Shown: in pieces, positions 26,975-35,406 of the stretch
Layout: each line of letters opens with the position of its first letter
Numbering within the stretch: position 1 is the first letter of the stretch
Program-made: the position numbers and the translations under genes
Notes under the pieces: generated by a model
Database searches by the model: none
Told to the model about the DNA's origin: nothing
The model's input: only the letters and a program-made list of their open reading frames with translations
Origin: Clostridiales bacterium
GTDB lineage: Bacteria; Bacillota; Clostridia; Lachnospirales; Lachnospiraceae
Direction of reading: 5' to 3'
DNA length: 64,000 nucleotides
Assembly: GCA_015655075.1 (NCBI GenBank)
Contig: JAATFT010000025.1
Location: 21,971-85,970, forward strand

Positions 26975-29033
26975 ATGTCAAAAAATCTAGTGATAGTGGA
27001 ATCACCGGCAAAGGCTAAGACAATCAAGAAATTTTTAGGCAATAATTACGAGGTAATCGCGTCAAACGGACATGTGAGGGATTTGCCAAAAAGTCAGTTG
27101 GGAATTGATATTGAAAATGATTTTGAACCCAAATATATTACCATAAGGGGAAAAGGCGACTTACTTGCCAAAATCAGAAAAGAAGTAAAGAAGGCGGATA
27201 AGGTATACCTGGCAACAGACCCCGACCGTGAAGGAGAGGCAATTTCCTGGCATCTGTCGAAAACATTAAAACTGGAAACAAATAATTCCAGGATTACTTT
27301 TAATGAGATAACGAAAAATGCCGTAAAATCTTCCATAAAACAGGCCAGGGACATTGATATGAATCTGGTGGATTCCCAACAGACCAGAAGGATTTTGGAC
27401 AGAATGGTGGGTTACAGCATCAGTCCCCTGCTTTGGGATAAAGTAAAAAGAGGTTTAAGCGCCGGTCGTGTTCAGTCCGTTGCACTTCGGATTATTTGTG
27501 ACAGGGAAGAGGAAATCAACGCATTTGTACCGGAAGAATATTGGAATTTGGAAGGCGTGTTTGATGTAAAAGAGGATAAGAACCCTTTAGTTGCCAAATT
27601 TGCAGGTTACGGTAGTGAAAAATTAACCATTCATTCCGAAGCAGAATTAAATGAAATATTAAAGAATCTGGAAAATGCAGAGTTTAAAATTACGGAAATA
27701 AAACGGGGGGAAAGACAGAAAAAGTCACCGCTTCCTTTTATAACCAGTACCTTACAGCAGGAGGCGGCTAAGAATTTAAACTTTTCTACCTCAAAAACTA
27801 TGAGGTTGGCCCAGCAGTTGTATGAGGGCGTCGATGTAGAGAAGCATGGGACGGTGGGGTTAATTACCTACCTTCGTACAGATTCCGTCCGAATATCAAA
27901 GGAAGCTGATACCGCAGCCAGAGGTTTTATCGCAGAGAATTACGGAGCAGATTTTGTGGCCGATAAGGAAAATGACAGGGAAAACGGCAAGAAGATTCAG
28001 GATGCCCATGAGGCAATTCGTCCCACTTATGTGGAGTTTACACCTGTAATTGTAAAAAATTCCTTAAGCAGGGATCAGTTTCGCCTATATCAGTTAATCT
28101 GGAAGAGATTTATAGCCAGCAGAATGCAGCCTGCCAAATATGAAACCATTTCCGTTAAAATTGACGGAAACGGATACCGTTTTACCACATCGGGATCTAA
28201 ATTAATTTTTGAGGGCTATATGTCGGTCTATACCACGGAGGAAGAGGAAAAGCAAAATAACGCAATGCTAAAGAATCTGACGGAAGATGCCAAACTTACT
28301 TTAACGGCATTAAACCCTTCCCAGCATTTCACACAGCCCGGCCCATTACACGGAGGCTACCCTGGTAAAAATTTTAGAGGAACTTGGAATCGGAAGACCC
28401 AGTACGTACGCTCCTACCATAACAACGATTCTGGCCCGCAGATACGTGGTAAAGGAAAATAAAAATTTATATATCACAGAGATTGGAGAAGTGGTGAACA
28501 ATATTATGAAACAGGCGTTTCCCAGTATTGTGGATGTGAATTTTACGGCTAATCTGGAGTCGCTTCTGGACCGCGTTGAGGACGGTTCTGTTCCGTGGAA
28601 GACGATTGTCAGTAATTTTTATCCGGATTTGGAAGCTGCCGTATCCCACGCGGAGGAAAGCTTGGATGAAATTAAAATAGAAGATGAAAAGACAGATGTA
28701 ATTTGTGAGGAATGCGGACAGAATATGGTAATCAAATACGGACCTCATGGGAAATTCTTAGCTTGTCCAGGATTTCCGGACTGCCGCAATACAAAGCCCT
28801 ATCTGGAAAAAATCGGAGTATCCTGTCCGCTGTGCGGCAAAGAAGTAGTAATCCGTAAAACAAAAAAAGGAAGAAAGTATTATGGCTGCGAAAATAATCC
28901 GGAATGTGAATTTATGACATGGCAAAAGCCCTCTGCACAAAAATGCCCAAAATGTAATGGGGTTATGGTAGAAAAAGGAACGAGTTTAGTATGTATCAAT
29001 GAAAAGTGCGGATATATTGTTGCGAAAAATTGA
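26975..29033 (+). pseudogene. topA: DNA topoisomerase I, reading frame broken near 28337-28345
   Basis: Topoisomerase I relaxes negative supercoils. The first frame (ATG 26975, ribosome site aggggag) has the Toprim domain with VESPAKAKTI and ATDPDREGEA, and the catalytic tyrosine in GLITYLRTDS. It runs to QHFTQP and then leaves the family sequence, stopping at 28462. The next frame resumes as HYTEATLVKILEELGIGRPS and ends with three four-cysteine zinc ribbons. Joined, the length is about 686 aa, normal for the family. The family reads PPARYTE at the break, so two bases are missing and Arg is replaced by His. An in-vivo lesion, programmed frameshift or sequence error are all possible; an error is most likely because topA is usually essential. 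Confidence 0.9.
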
Positions 29034-29093
29034 TAAATAAGTTAAAAATAACATATTTTTTAGTAAATGTGTGTCAAAATCAGTGAATAGCTA

Positions 29094-29122
29094 TTGTTTT
29101 TATGAAAAATGTATGGTAAGAT
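29094..29122 (+). promoter_or_regulatory. Sigma-A-type promoter upstream of codY
   Basis: TTGTTT (29094-29099), a 17-base spacer and TAAGAT (29117-29122) would give codY its own transcript with a leader of about 225 bases. Confidence 0.55.
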
Positions 29123-29162
29123 TGATCCGATGACACATTATTAGGCTGATACGTTTATAATT

Positions 29163-29277
29163 ACAGGAACAGGAACCATGTTCCTGTAAGCAGGTGTACG
29201 TGCTGTTTCTATAATCAGAAATCAGATGCAGGCTGGTGAAAATACCGCCTTTTATCGGAAGATAAAAAGACATCTGA
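29163..29277 (+). other. Structured leader of codY
   Basis: Hairpin acaggaac / gttcctgt (29163-29187) is followed by a nested fold. The outer tcagatg / catctga (29222-29228 and 29271-29277) encloses ggctggt...accgcc and cttttatc ggaa gataaaaag. No known riboswitch class was recognised. The ggt...accgcc tract recalls, but does not match, the T-box core. The rest of the 320-base topA-codY gap holds only the promoter. Confidence 0.45.
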
Positions 29278-29353
29278 CCATATGTTATTATGTGAATTGG
29301 ATACGAAAAGAAAGATAAGTGTCAAATCGATGGGGGTACCGGGAGGATGTTTC

Positions 29354-30124
29354 ATGAGTGTACAATTGTTAGACAAAACAAGAAAAATTAATAAACTGTT
29401 ACACAATAATAATTCCCATAAAGTTGTCTTTAATGATATTTGTGAAGTATTAAGTGAAATTTTGGATTCCAATGTTCTTGTCATAAGTAAAAAAGGGAAA
29501 GTACTGGGAATCAAGAACAGGGACGATATTGTTGAAATCAAAGAATTAATTAAGGACATGGTGGGCGGGTATATTGATCAATTGTTAAATGAAAGACTGC
29601 TGAATATATTATCCACTAAGGAGAATGTTAATTTGATAACCTTAGGTTTTGAACTTAAGCAGGAGAATAATTACGAGGCGATTATTAATCCGATTGATAT
29701 TGCAGGGGAGAGGCTGGGGACTTTGTTCCTATATAAAAGCGGCGAACAATACGGGCTGGATGATATTATTTTAAGTGAATATGGTACTACGGTTGTCGGC
29801 TTGGAGATGATGCGTTCTGTAAATGAAGAAAATGCAGAAGAGAACCGGAAGGTCCAGATTGTTAAATCGGCCATTAGCACCCTGTCTTTTTCGGAGTTAG
29901 AAGCTATTGTTCATATATTTAAAGAACTGGAGGGTAATGAAGGTATTTTGGTAGCCAGTAAAATTGCCGACCGTGTGGGCATAACCAGATCTGTTATTGT
30001 GAATGCATTGAGAAAGTTTGAAAGCGCGGGAGTAATTGAATCCAGATCCTCCGGAATGAAAGGGACTTATATTAAAGTACTGAACGACGTAGTTTTTGAT
30101 GAATTAAAAAAACTGAATAAATAG
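29354..30124 (+). CDS. codY: GTP-sensing global transcriptional repressor CodY
   Basis: CodY represses nutrient, competence and motility genes when GTP and branched-chain amino acids are high. An N-terminal GAF-type sensor domain opens LLDKTRKINKLLH. The C-terminal winged helix-turn-helix has ASKIADRVGITRSVIVNALRKF and SRSSGMKGTYI. ATG 29354, set by gggagga upstream, gives 256 aa, close to the usual 259. An in-frame start at 29282 has no ribosome site. In B. subtilis topA and codY are separated by trmFO, xerC and hslVU; here they are neighbours, and flgB follows. Confidence 0.96.
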   Translation: MSVQLLDKTRKINKLLHNNNSHKVVFNDICEVLSEILDSNVLVISKKGKVLGIKNRDDIVEIKELIKDMVGGYIDQLLNERLLNILSTKENVNLITLGFELKQENNYEAIINPIDIAGERLGTLFLYKSGEQYGLDDIILSEYGTTVVGLEMMRSVNEENAEENRKVQIVKSAISTLSFSELEAIVHIFKELEGNEGILVASKIADRVGITRSVIVNALRKFESAGVIESRSSGMKGTYIKVLNDVVFDELKKLNK

Positions 30125-30210
30125 TTAGATAAATATAATTTGTAATTCAAACTTTGCAGGTAAACATCATCTTTGCTGGTGTGAATATATCTATTTTATA
30201 CAATAAATTT

Positions 30211-30280
30211 TAAACGGATAAATCGAAAGTTAAACGGATAAATCAAAAGTTAAACGGATAAGTCGAAAGTTAAACGGATT
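30211..30280. repeat. 20-bp tandem repeat after codY
   Basis: The unit taaacggataaatcgaaagt occurs three and a half times with an exact 20-bp period (30211, 30231, 30251, 30271). The third copy has one change and the second one change. The final half unit forms the start of the codY terminator stem. Confidence 0.95.
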
Positions 30281-30313
30281 TATGAGGGATTTCGGCTCAT
30301 AAATCCTTTTTTT
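30276..30313 (+). terminator. Terminator after codY
   Basis: ggatttatgag pairs perfectly with ctcataaatcc (11 bp, 9-base loop), followed by seven T. The left arm grows directly out of the 20-bp tandem repeat. Confidence 0.93.
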
Positions 30314-30474
30314 AAGGGGATAGCCCTCCTATGAAGTAAAGAACGCGACCCTCTGGATGCGCATGAAGCTTGAAAGGTATTGTGCCGCAAAACGACCAAG
30401 CGTCAGTGCAGAGGTGGTTTGTCACTGAAGTAACGGCGCGTCAGCGCCCGAGTCTGGCTTGCCAGACTCTTTGT
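30308..30474 (+). repeat. Three-hairpin dispersed element, copy C (mosaic)
   Basis: Hairpin 1 is degenerate (around ctcctatgaagta). Hairpin 2 is present twice. The first is B-like (tgaagctt...aagcgtca) with decayed pairing. The second is a right half like copy A (gtcactgaagtaac, then ggcgcgtcagcgcc). Hairpin 3 is perfect: gagtctggcttgccagactc. It thus looks like a fusion of two subtypes. It lies between the codY terminator and the flagellar promoters; a 72-codon open frame at 30370 is a by-product. Confidence 0.82.
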
Positions 30475-30529
30475 TTTGATTTTTTTGTAATTAGAGGCTC
30501 AATTAATGAATGGAAAATAACTGGAATAG

Positions 30530-30558
30530 TTGGGACATATTTTTGTCTATATTATAAA
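30530..30558 (+). promoter_or_regulatory. Distal promoter of the flagellar array
   Basis: TTGGGA (30530-30535), 17 bases, TATAAA (30553-30558). It is followed by A/T-rich sequence up to the proximal promoter. Confidence 0.5.
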
Positions 30559-30634
30559 TATAATATAAAATTAGTGGAATTGCGATAAAATTTTACATTT
30601 TATGATATAAAAGTACTAGTCATGTAAAAATTGC

Positions 30635-30663
30635 TTGTTTTTTTGTCATAAAATAATTATAAT
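30635..30663 (+). promoter_or_regulatory. Proximal promoter of the flagellar array
   Basis: TTGTTT (30635-30640), a 17-base spacer and a perfect TATAAT (30658-30663) lie about 25 bases before flgB. This resembles a vegetative promoter driving fla/che. No SigD-type sequence was seen here. Confidence 0.78.
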
Positions 30664-30690
30664 AATACCAGGTACGAAAGGAGTGTAAAT

Positions 30691-31080
30691 ATGATAGGCT
30701 CAAGTGCATTTAATTATATTAATATTCTGGACAAAGCGGCGGATGCCAGTTGGGCAAGAAATGAATTAATAACAAATAATATAGCGAACGTGAGTACACC
30801 TAACTATAAACGAAAGGATATTGAATTCCAGTCTTATTTGGCGAATGAACTGAAAGGAAAGGGAAATCTGGACCAGAAAGTTGCTGATGCAGACTTGAGT
30901 TCATTGGAAGCGTCTGTATATACAGATCATTCTTCTCTAAGCTACCGTCTTGACGGCAATAATGTGGACATTGATACGGAGTCGGCAAGTCTGGCAGAAA
31001 ATCAGATAAGGTATTATGCATTGTTAGATGCAATGACCCAGGAATTCAGCAGAATAAAGTCAGTTTTAACGAATAATTAG
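30691..31080 (+). CDS. flgB: Flagellar basal-body rod protein FlgB
   Basis: FlgB forms the proximal rod of the flagellum. The 129-aa protein carries the rod signature ELITNNIANVSTPNYKRKDI near its N-terminus and the C-terminal SLAENQIRYYALLDAMTQEF helix. It is the first gene of the flagellar array, with aaaggagtg as ribosome site, eleven bases before flgC. Confidence 0.96.
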   Translation: MIGSSAFNYINILDKAADASWARNELITNNIANVSTPNYKRKDIEFQSYLANELKGKGNLDQKVADADLSSLEASVYTDHSSLSYRLDGNNVDIDTESASLAENQIRYYALLDAMTQEFSRIKSVLTNN

Positions 31081-31091
31081 GAGGGTGCCAT

Positions 31092-31532
31092 ATGTCTATA
31101 ATGAGTGGAATGAATGTTAGTGCGAGCGGAATGACTGCGCAAAGGCTAAGGATGGATATCATATCACAAAACATAGCAAATGTAAATACAACCAGAGATG
31201 AAAACGGAGAAGCCTACAGACGCAAGACGGTTGTATTTGCAGAGAGAGATACAAATTCTTTTAGCAATCTATTAAACAGTAAAACAGGCGCCAGAGGCGG
31301 CAACGGAGTTAAGGTAACCCAGATTGTGGAGGATACAAAGACACCCCTGAATATGGTTTATGATCCGTCCCATCCGGATGCGGATGAAGAAGGTTATGTA
31401 GCTTATCCCAATGTTAATACGGTAACAGAGATGACAAATTTAATTGATGCAAGCAGAGCTTATGAAGCTAATGTGACGGCCTTTAATGCCTCTAAAAATA
31501 TGGCTTTAAAGGGACTGGAAGTAGGAAAATAA
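31092..31532 (+). CDS. flgC: Flagellar basal-body rod protein FlgC
   Basis: FlgC is a proximal rod subunit. It has the N-terminal rod motif LRMDIISQNIANVNTTRDENG and the C-terminal MTNLIDASRAYEANVTAFNA helix expected in this family. Length 146 aa is standard. It sits between flgB and fliE. Confidence 0.97.
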   Translation: MSIMSGMNVSASGMTAQRLRMDIISQNIANVNTTRDENGEAYRRKTVVFAERDTNSFSNLLNSKTGARGGNGVKVTQIVEDTKTPLNMVYDPSHPDADEEGYVAYPNVNTVTEMTNLIDASRAYEANVTAFNASKNMALKGLEVGK

Positions 31533-31547
31533 CAGGGGGAGCAACTT

Positions 31548-31859
31548 ATGGACATAGCATTATTGAATGGCATATCAGATCTTAGTACGTTTAACAAGGA
31601 TACTGCTACGGTTAATAAAACAAATAAGAACGAAACCTTTGAGAATTTATTTCAATCGGCACTCACAATGATAAAAAATACCAATGATATGACTAATGCT
31701 GCCAAGGAAGCAGAGATATCATATGCGTTAGGTTTTAGTGATAATACCCATGATCTGCAGGTTGCACAGCAGAAAGCCAACCTGTCGCTACAGTATACAG
31801 TGGCTGTAAGAAATAAGGTATTAGAAGCTTATAAAGAGATTATGAATCTCCAATTCTAA
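31548..31859 (+). CDS. fliE: Flagellar hook-basal body protein FliE
   Basis: FliE connects the MS-ring to the rod. The 103-aa protein has the conserved C-terminal part, with DLQVAQQKANLSLQYTVAVR and KVLEAYKEIMNLQF. Its N-terminal half is variable, as usual. It follows flgC and precedes fliF. Confidence 0.95.
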   Translation: MDIALLNGISDLSTFNKDTATVNKTNKNETFENLFQSALTMIKNTNDMTNAAKEAEISYALGFSDNTHDLQVAQQKANLSLQYTVAVRNKVLEAYKEIMNLQF

Positions 31860-31883
31860 CTCAATGACTAGAGGAGCAGTAAC

Positions 31884-33479
31884 ATGGTAGACAAACTAAA
31901 GAAGATACCGGTTCAGCTATTAAATCAATGGAACAAGTATTCAAGTAAACAGAAGACAATTATTATCAGTGTAATTGCAACTGTTTTTTTGGCGTTGATT
32001 ATCTTGGTAACATTTATGAACAGGATACAATATCAAACATTAATCGTAAATGAAACGACAAAAGATGCAAGTGCTGTAGCAGAACTTTTAGAAGATGAAG
32101 GTATCGCATATAAGCTTGGTGATGACAAGGTTACAATATTGGTAGATAAAAAGAAATATTCGGATGCTCTTCTGTTAGTATACAGCAGTGATGTTCCTAC
32201 TTCAGGGTTAACTATGGAACAATTGATGAGCAATGATTTAAGTACTACAAACAGCGATCGGAATTTAAAGAATCATTTATATATACAATCCGAAATAAGA
32301 AAATATTTAATTACAATGACTGGAATTAAGGATGCTCAGGTTACCTACGTACCCCAGGAAAACACTTACAGTGTTTTATCTGAAAAGCAGGATTATCCGG
32401 CCAGTGTAGCATTAACCATTACGGATGATTTTGATATATCTACGGCTCAAGCGGTAGCAGAATATGTTGCTGCGGCAATCGGCAATGAATCTACAGAAAA
32501 AATAAAGGTAATTGATCAGAACGGCAATCTGTTATTTGGCGGGAAAGATGATTTATATTCAGGAAACGTCAACTCTGTCTTGGAATATCGTGAAAAACTT
32601 CAAAACACTTATAACAATAATATATATATGCTGATGATGAAATTAGGCTATGACGATGTTCAACCTATGTTTAACTGGGTGCTCAATATGGATAAGGTCA
32701 CCGAACTCTATACCGAGCGGATAGCGGCAGAAGGGCAGGACCAGGGTTTATACCAGAGCTATTATTCTTATGATACCAAAAATTCAAACGCCGATGCCGG
32801 GGGAACACCGGGAACCGATTCTAACGATGAAACCTCCTATGATACTCAGCAGAATACAAATGAAGGTTCTTCGTCTTCCACCGTCCAGATAGAATATCTG
32901 CCCAGTGAAAGGGTAACTAATACGGAATATGAGGTCGGTGCCGTAGTACCGGATGAATCATCGGGAAGTATTGTCTGCACCCAGGTCGTTACCTATAAAG
33001 AAGAAGACTTGAAGTCCCAGGGGCTGCTAGACGATACAACATTTGAACAATATGCTTCGGAAAATCAGGGCAGGAAACAGATTACAATCGGTGATGATAT
33101 CTATAATATGCTATCTCTCGCCACCGGTATACCGGTAGACCGGTTATCCGTTATTGCGTATGAGCAGCCGATATTTGTACCGAAAGAATCCAATGGGAGA
33201 GGTTTGACATTCTACCTCCAGATTGTTCTTGCTTTATTAATTATAGCTTTATTAATATTTGTAGTATTTAAGGGTACATCACCGGTTGAAGTAACGGAGT
33301 TGGAACCGGAATTATCGGTGGAACAGCTATTAGCCACTACAAAGGAGAACCGGTCTTTGGATGATATTGAATTTAATGAAAAATCAGAAACCAAGAAGAT
33401 GATCGAAAAGTTTGTGGATGAAAATCCGGACGCAGTTGCCCAATTGCTGCGGAACTGGTTAAATGACGAGTGGGGTTAA
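31884..33479 (+). CDS. fliF: Flagellar MS-ring protein FliF
   Basis: FliF assembles the MS-ring, the first flagellar structure in the membrane. Membrane spans lie at about residues 24-44 and 442-464. Between them are ring-building motifs, including an N-terminal YscJ/FliF domain, and a low-complexity D/N/S/T/Q stretch (about 290-335). The cytoplasmic tail ends AQLLRNWLNDEWG, the FliG-binding signature. The length of 531 aa is normal. Confidence 0.96.
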   Translation: MVDKLKKIPVQLLNQWNKYSSKQKTIIISVIATVFLALIILVTFMNRIQYQTLIVNETTKDASAVAELLEDEGIAYKLGDDKVTILVDKKKYSDALLLVYSSDVPTSGLTMEQLMSNDLSTTNSDRNLKNHLYIQSEIRKYLITMTGIKDAQVTYVPQENTYSVLSEKQDYPASVALTITDDFDISTAQAVAEYVAAAIGNESTEKIKVIDQNGNLLFGGKDDLYSGNVNSVLEYREKLQNTYNNNIYMLMMKLGYDDVQPMFNWVLNMDKVTELYTERIAAEGQDQGLYQSYYSYDTKNSNADAGGTPGTDSNDETSYDTQQNTNEGSSSSTVQIEYLPSERVTNTEYEVGAVVPDESSGSIVCTQVVTYKEEDLKSQGLLDDTTFEQYASENQGRKQITIGDDIYNMLSLATGIPVDRLSVIAYEQPIFVPKESNGRGLTFYLQIVLALLIIALLIFVVFKGTSPVEVTELEPELSVEQLLATTKENRSLDDIEFNEKSETKKMIEKFVDENPDAVAQLLRNWLNDEWG

Positions 33480-33514
33480 TGGTGAGAAATTATAAGCTTT
33501 AAGGAGGATGCCAA

Positions 33515-34525
33515 ATGCCAAAGGATGAGGAAATTACGGGAGTACAAAAAGCGGCCGTGCTGTTAATCGCACTTGGACCGGAAAAATCGGCCAGTATATT
33601 TAAGCACCTCAAAGAGGATGAAATAGAACAGCTGACATTGGAAATTGCCAATACCCGCAGTGTTTCGCCGGCTACGAAAGAGCAGGTTTTAGACGAATTT
33701 TATGAAATTTGTTTGGCGCAGCAATATATAGCGGAAGGCGGTATCGCTTATGCCAAAGAGCTTTTGGAAAAAGCTTTGGGCGAAGAAAAGGCAAGAGATG
33801 TGATTAGTAAGCTGACTGCTTCCCTGCAGGTTCGTCCGTTCGAATTTGTGAGAAAAACAGATGCAAGCCAGATGTTAAACTTTATACAGGATGAACATCC
33901 GCAGACGATTGCTCTGATTTTATCCTACCTTTCCTCAGGGCAGGCCTCTGCCATTATATCCGCACTGCCTCCCGATAAGCAGGCGGACGTGGCAAAACGT
34001 ATTGCCCAGATGGACCGCACTTCACCGGATGTGATTAAGGAAGTGGAAAGAATACTGGAACGTAAACTATCCTCCTTAGTAAACCAGGATTATACCATTG
34101 TCGGCGGTGTCGATTCCATTGTGGCAATCTTAAATACCGTTGATAGAGGAACAGAAAAGCATATTATGGAAACCCTGGAAATTGAAGAACCCGAACTGGC
34201 GGATGAAATCAGAAGAAAGATGTTTGTATTTGAAGATATTCTTTCCCTTGATGATAAATCCATACAAAGGGTACTTAGAGAAGTTGATAATAATGAACTG
34301 GCCGTGGCATTAAAAGGTTCCAATGAGGAAGTACAGACTGTCATATTTAACAACCTTTCAAAACGTCTTGCCGCGATGATTAAAGAAGATATGGAATTTA
34401 TGGGACCTGTCAGGTTAAAGGATGTGGAAGAGTCTCAACAAAAGATTGTAAATATCATAAGAAAATTGGAAGATTCCGCTGAAATTATTATATCAAGAGG
34501 TGGAGGTGACGAGATTATTGTCTAA
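33515..34525 (+). CDS. fliG: Flagellar motor switch protein FliG
   Basis: FliG couples stator torque to the rotor. The N-terminal domain (KAAVLLIALGPEKSASIFKH) binds FliF. The middle domain has the conserved EHPQTIALIL. The C-terminal torque domain keeps charged residues in FEDILSLDDKSIQRVLREVD. At 336 aa it is full length. Its end overlaps the probable fliH start by eight bases. Confidence 0.97.
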   Translation: MPKDEEITGVQKAAVLLIALGPEKSASIFKHLKEDEIEQLTLEIANTRSVSPATKEQVLDEFYEICLAQQYIAEGGIAYAKELLEKALGEEKARDVISKLTASLQVRPFEFVRKTDASQMLNFIQDEHPQTIALILSYLSSGQASAIISALPPDKQADVAKRIAQMDRTSPDVIKEVERILERKLSSLVNQDYTIVGGVDSIVAILNTVDRGTEKHIMETLEIEEPELADEIRRKMFVFEDILSLDDKSIQRVLREVDNNELAVALKGSNEEVQTVIFNNLSKRLAAMIKEDMEFMGPVRLKDVEESQQKIVNIIRKLEDSAEIIISRGGGDEIIV

Positions 34526-35345
34526 TGTAATTAAATCAAGATTTATTTATGTAAATGATAGTAATAAGAAAATTATAGATTCCAATGAGAAATGTGAAAA
34601 AATCCGTTTAGTAAACCTGGATAAGCAATTGGAGACCTGTGGGGTACACAAGGAAACAGCTTCCGGAGAAAAAGAGGGGAAAGGGTCATTTACAGAAGGA
34701 CTTAAGGCAACTGTAATTGATAAAGTTTCCTCTAAGGAAGAAGAGAAATTAGTAAGACAACAGAATGACCGAATCCTTGAGGAGGCAAGAAAAGAGGCGG
34801 CACAGATTTTAGCGGCAGCCAAACTGGATGCTGAAAAAGCAAGTGAATTGATTTGCGAGGAAGCGCGAAAGAACGGCTATGAGGACGGATTACAAAAAAG
34901 TATGGAAAAAATCCAGGAAAAGCAAACAAAATTAGATCAATTGATAGACAGGCAGAACCAGGAATACCTAGCGCAGATAAATAATTTAGAACCGCAGTTT
35001 ACAGATATTGTATCCCTGCTGGTGGAAAAGATAACCGGTATCGTCGTTGAAGATAAAAAGCATGTAATACAGTATCTGATACATAATGCCATAATGAATA
35101 CGGACAACAGCAGGTCTTATGTAATCAGGGTTTCAAAGGAGGATTATGAATTTGTATTGTCGAAAAAAGAAGAATTGGGGATCCTTGTTAAAGATAATGC
35201 CGTAATTGACGTTACCCTGGATAAGGATCTGGATAAAAATCAGTGTATGATTGAGACGGATACCGGTATCATAGATTGCAGCCTTGATATTCAGTTAAGT
35301 AATTTGATACAGGATATCAAACTTCTTTCTATCCGGAAAGAATAG
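34518..35345 (+). CDS. fliH: Flagellar export regulator FliH
   Basis: FliH binds the export ATPase FliI and recruits it to the gate. The protein is about 275 aa, with a long K/E/A-rich coiled-coil stalk (about residues 85-165) and a C-terminal globular domain that contacts FliI. Start: ggaggtga at 34502-34509 favours TTG 34518 (MSNVIKSRFIY); GTG 34500 would overlap the ribosome site. The position between fliG and fliI supports the call, since FliH is weakly conserved. Confidence 0.85.
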   Translation: MSNVIKSRFIYVNDSNKKIIDSNEKCEKIRLVNLDKQLETCGVHKETASGEKEGKGSFTEGLKATVIDKVSSKEEEKLVRQQNDRILEEARKEAAQILAAAKLDAEKASELICEEARKNGYEDGLQKSMEKIQEKQTKLDQLIDRQNQEYLAQINNLEPQFTDIVSLLVEKITGIVVEDKKHVIQYLIHNAIMNTDNSRSYVIRVSKEDYEFVLSKKEELGILVKDNAVIDVTLDKDLDKNQCMIETDTGIIDCSLDIQLSNLIQDIKLLSIRKE

Positions 35346-35406
35346 AATATCCTTGATTGAAAGGCATACTGCCACAGATATAAGCAAACAGATGGGAGCC
35401 GGTTAT

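Noticed and set aside
29222..29277. T-box riboswitch before codY
   Set aside because: The ggctggt...accgcc tract recalls the T-box core, but the spacing is wrong and no stem I specifier loop or terminator follows.
30370..30588. 72-codon open frame upstream of flgB
   Set aside because: It spans copy C of the three-hairpin element and the distal promoter, with no ribosome site and no family match.
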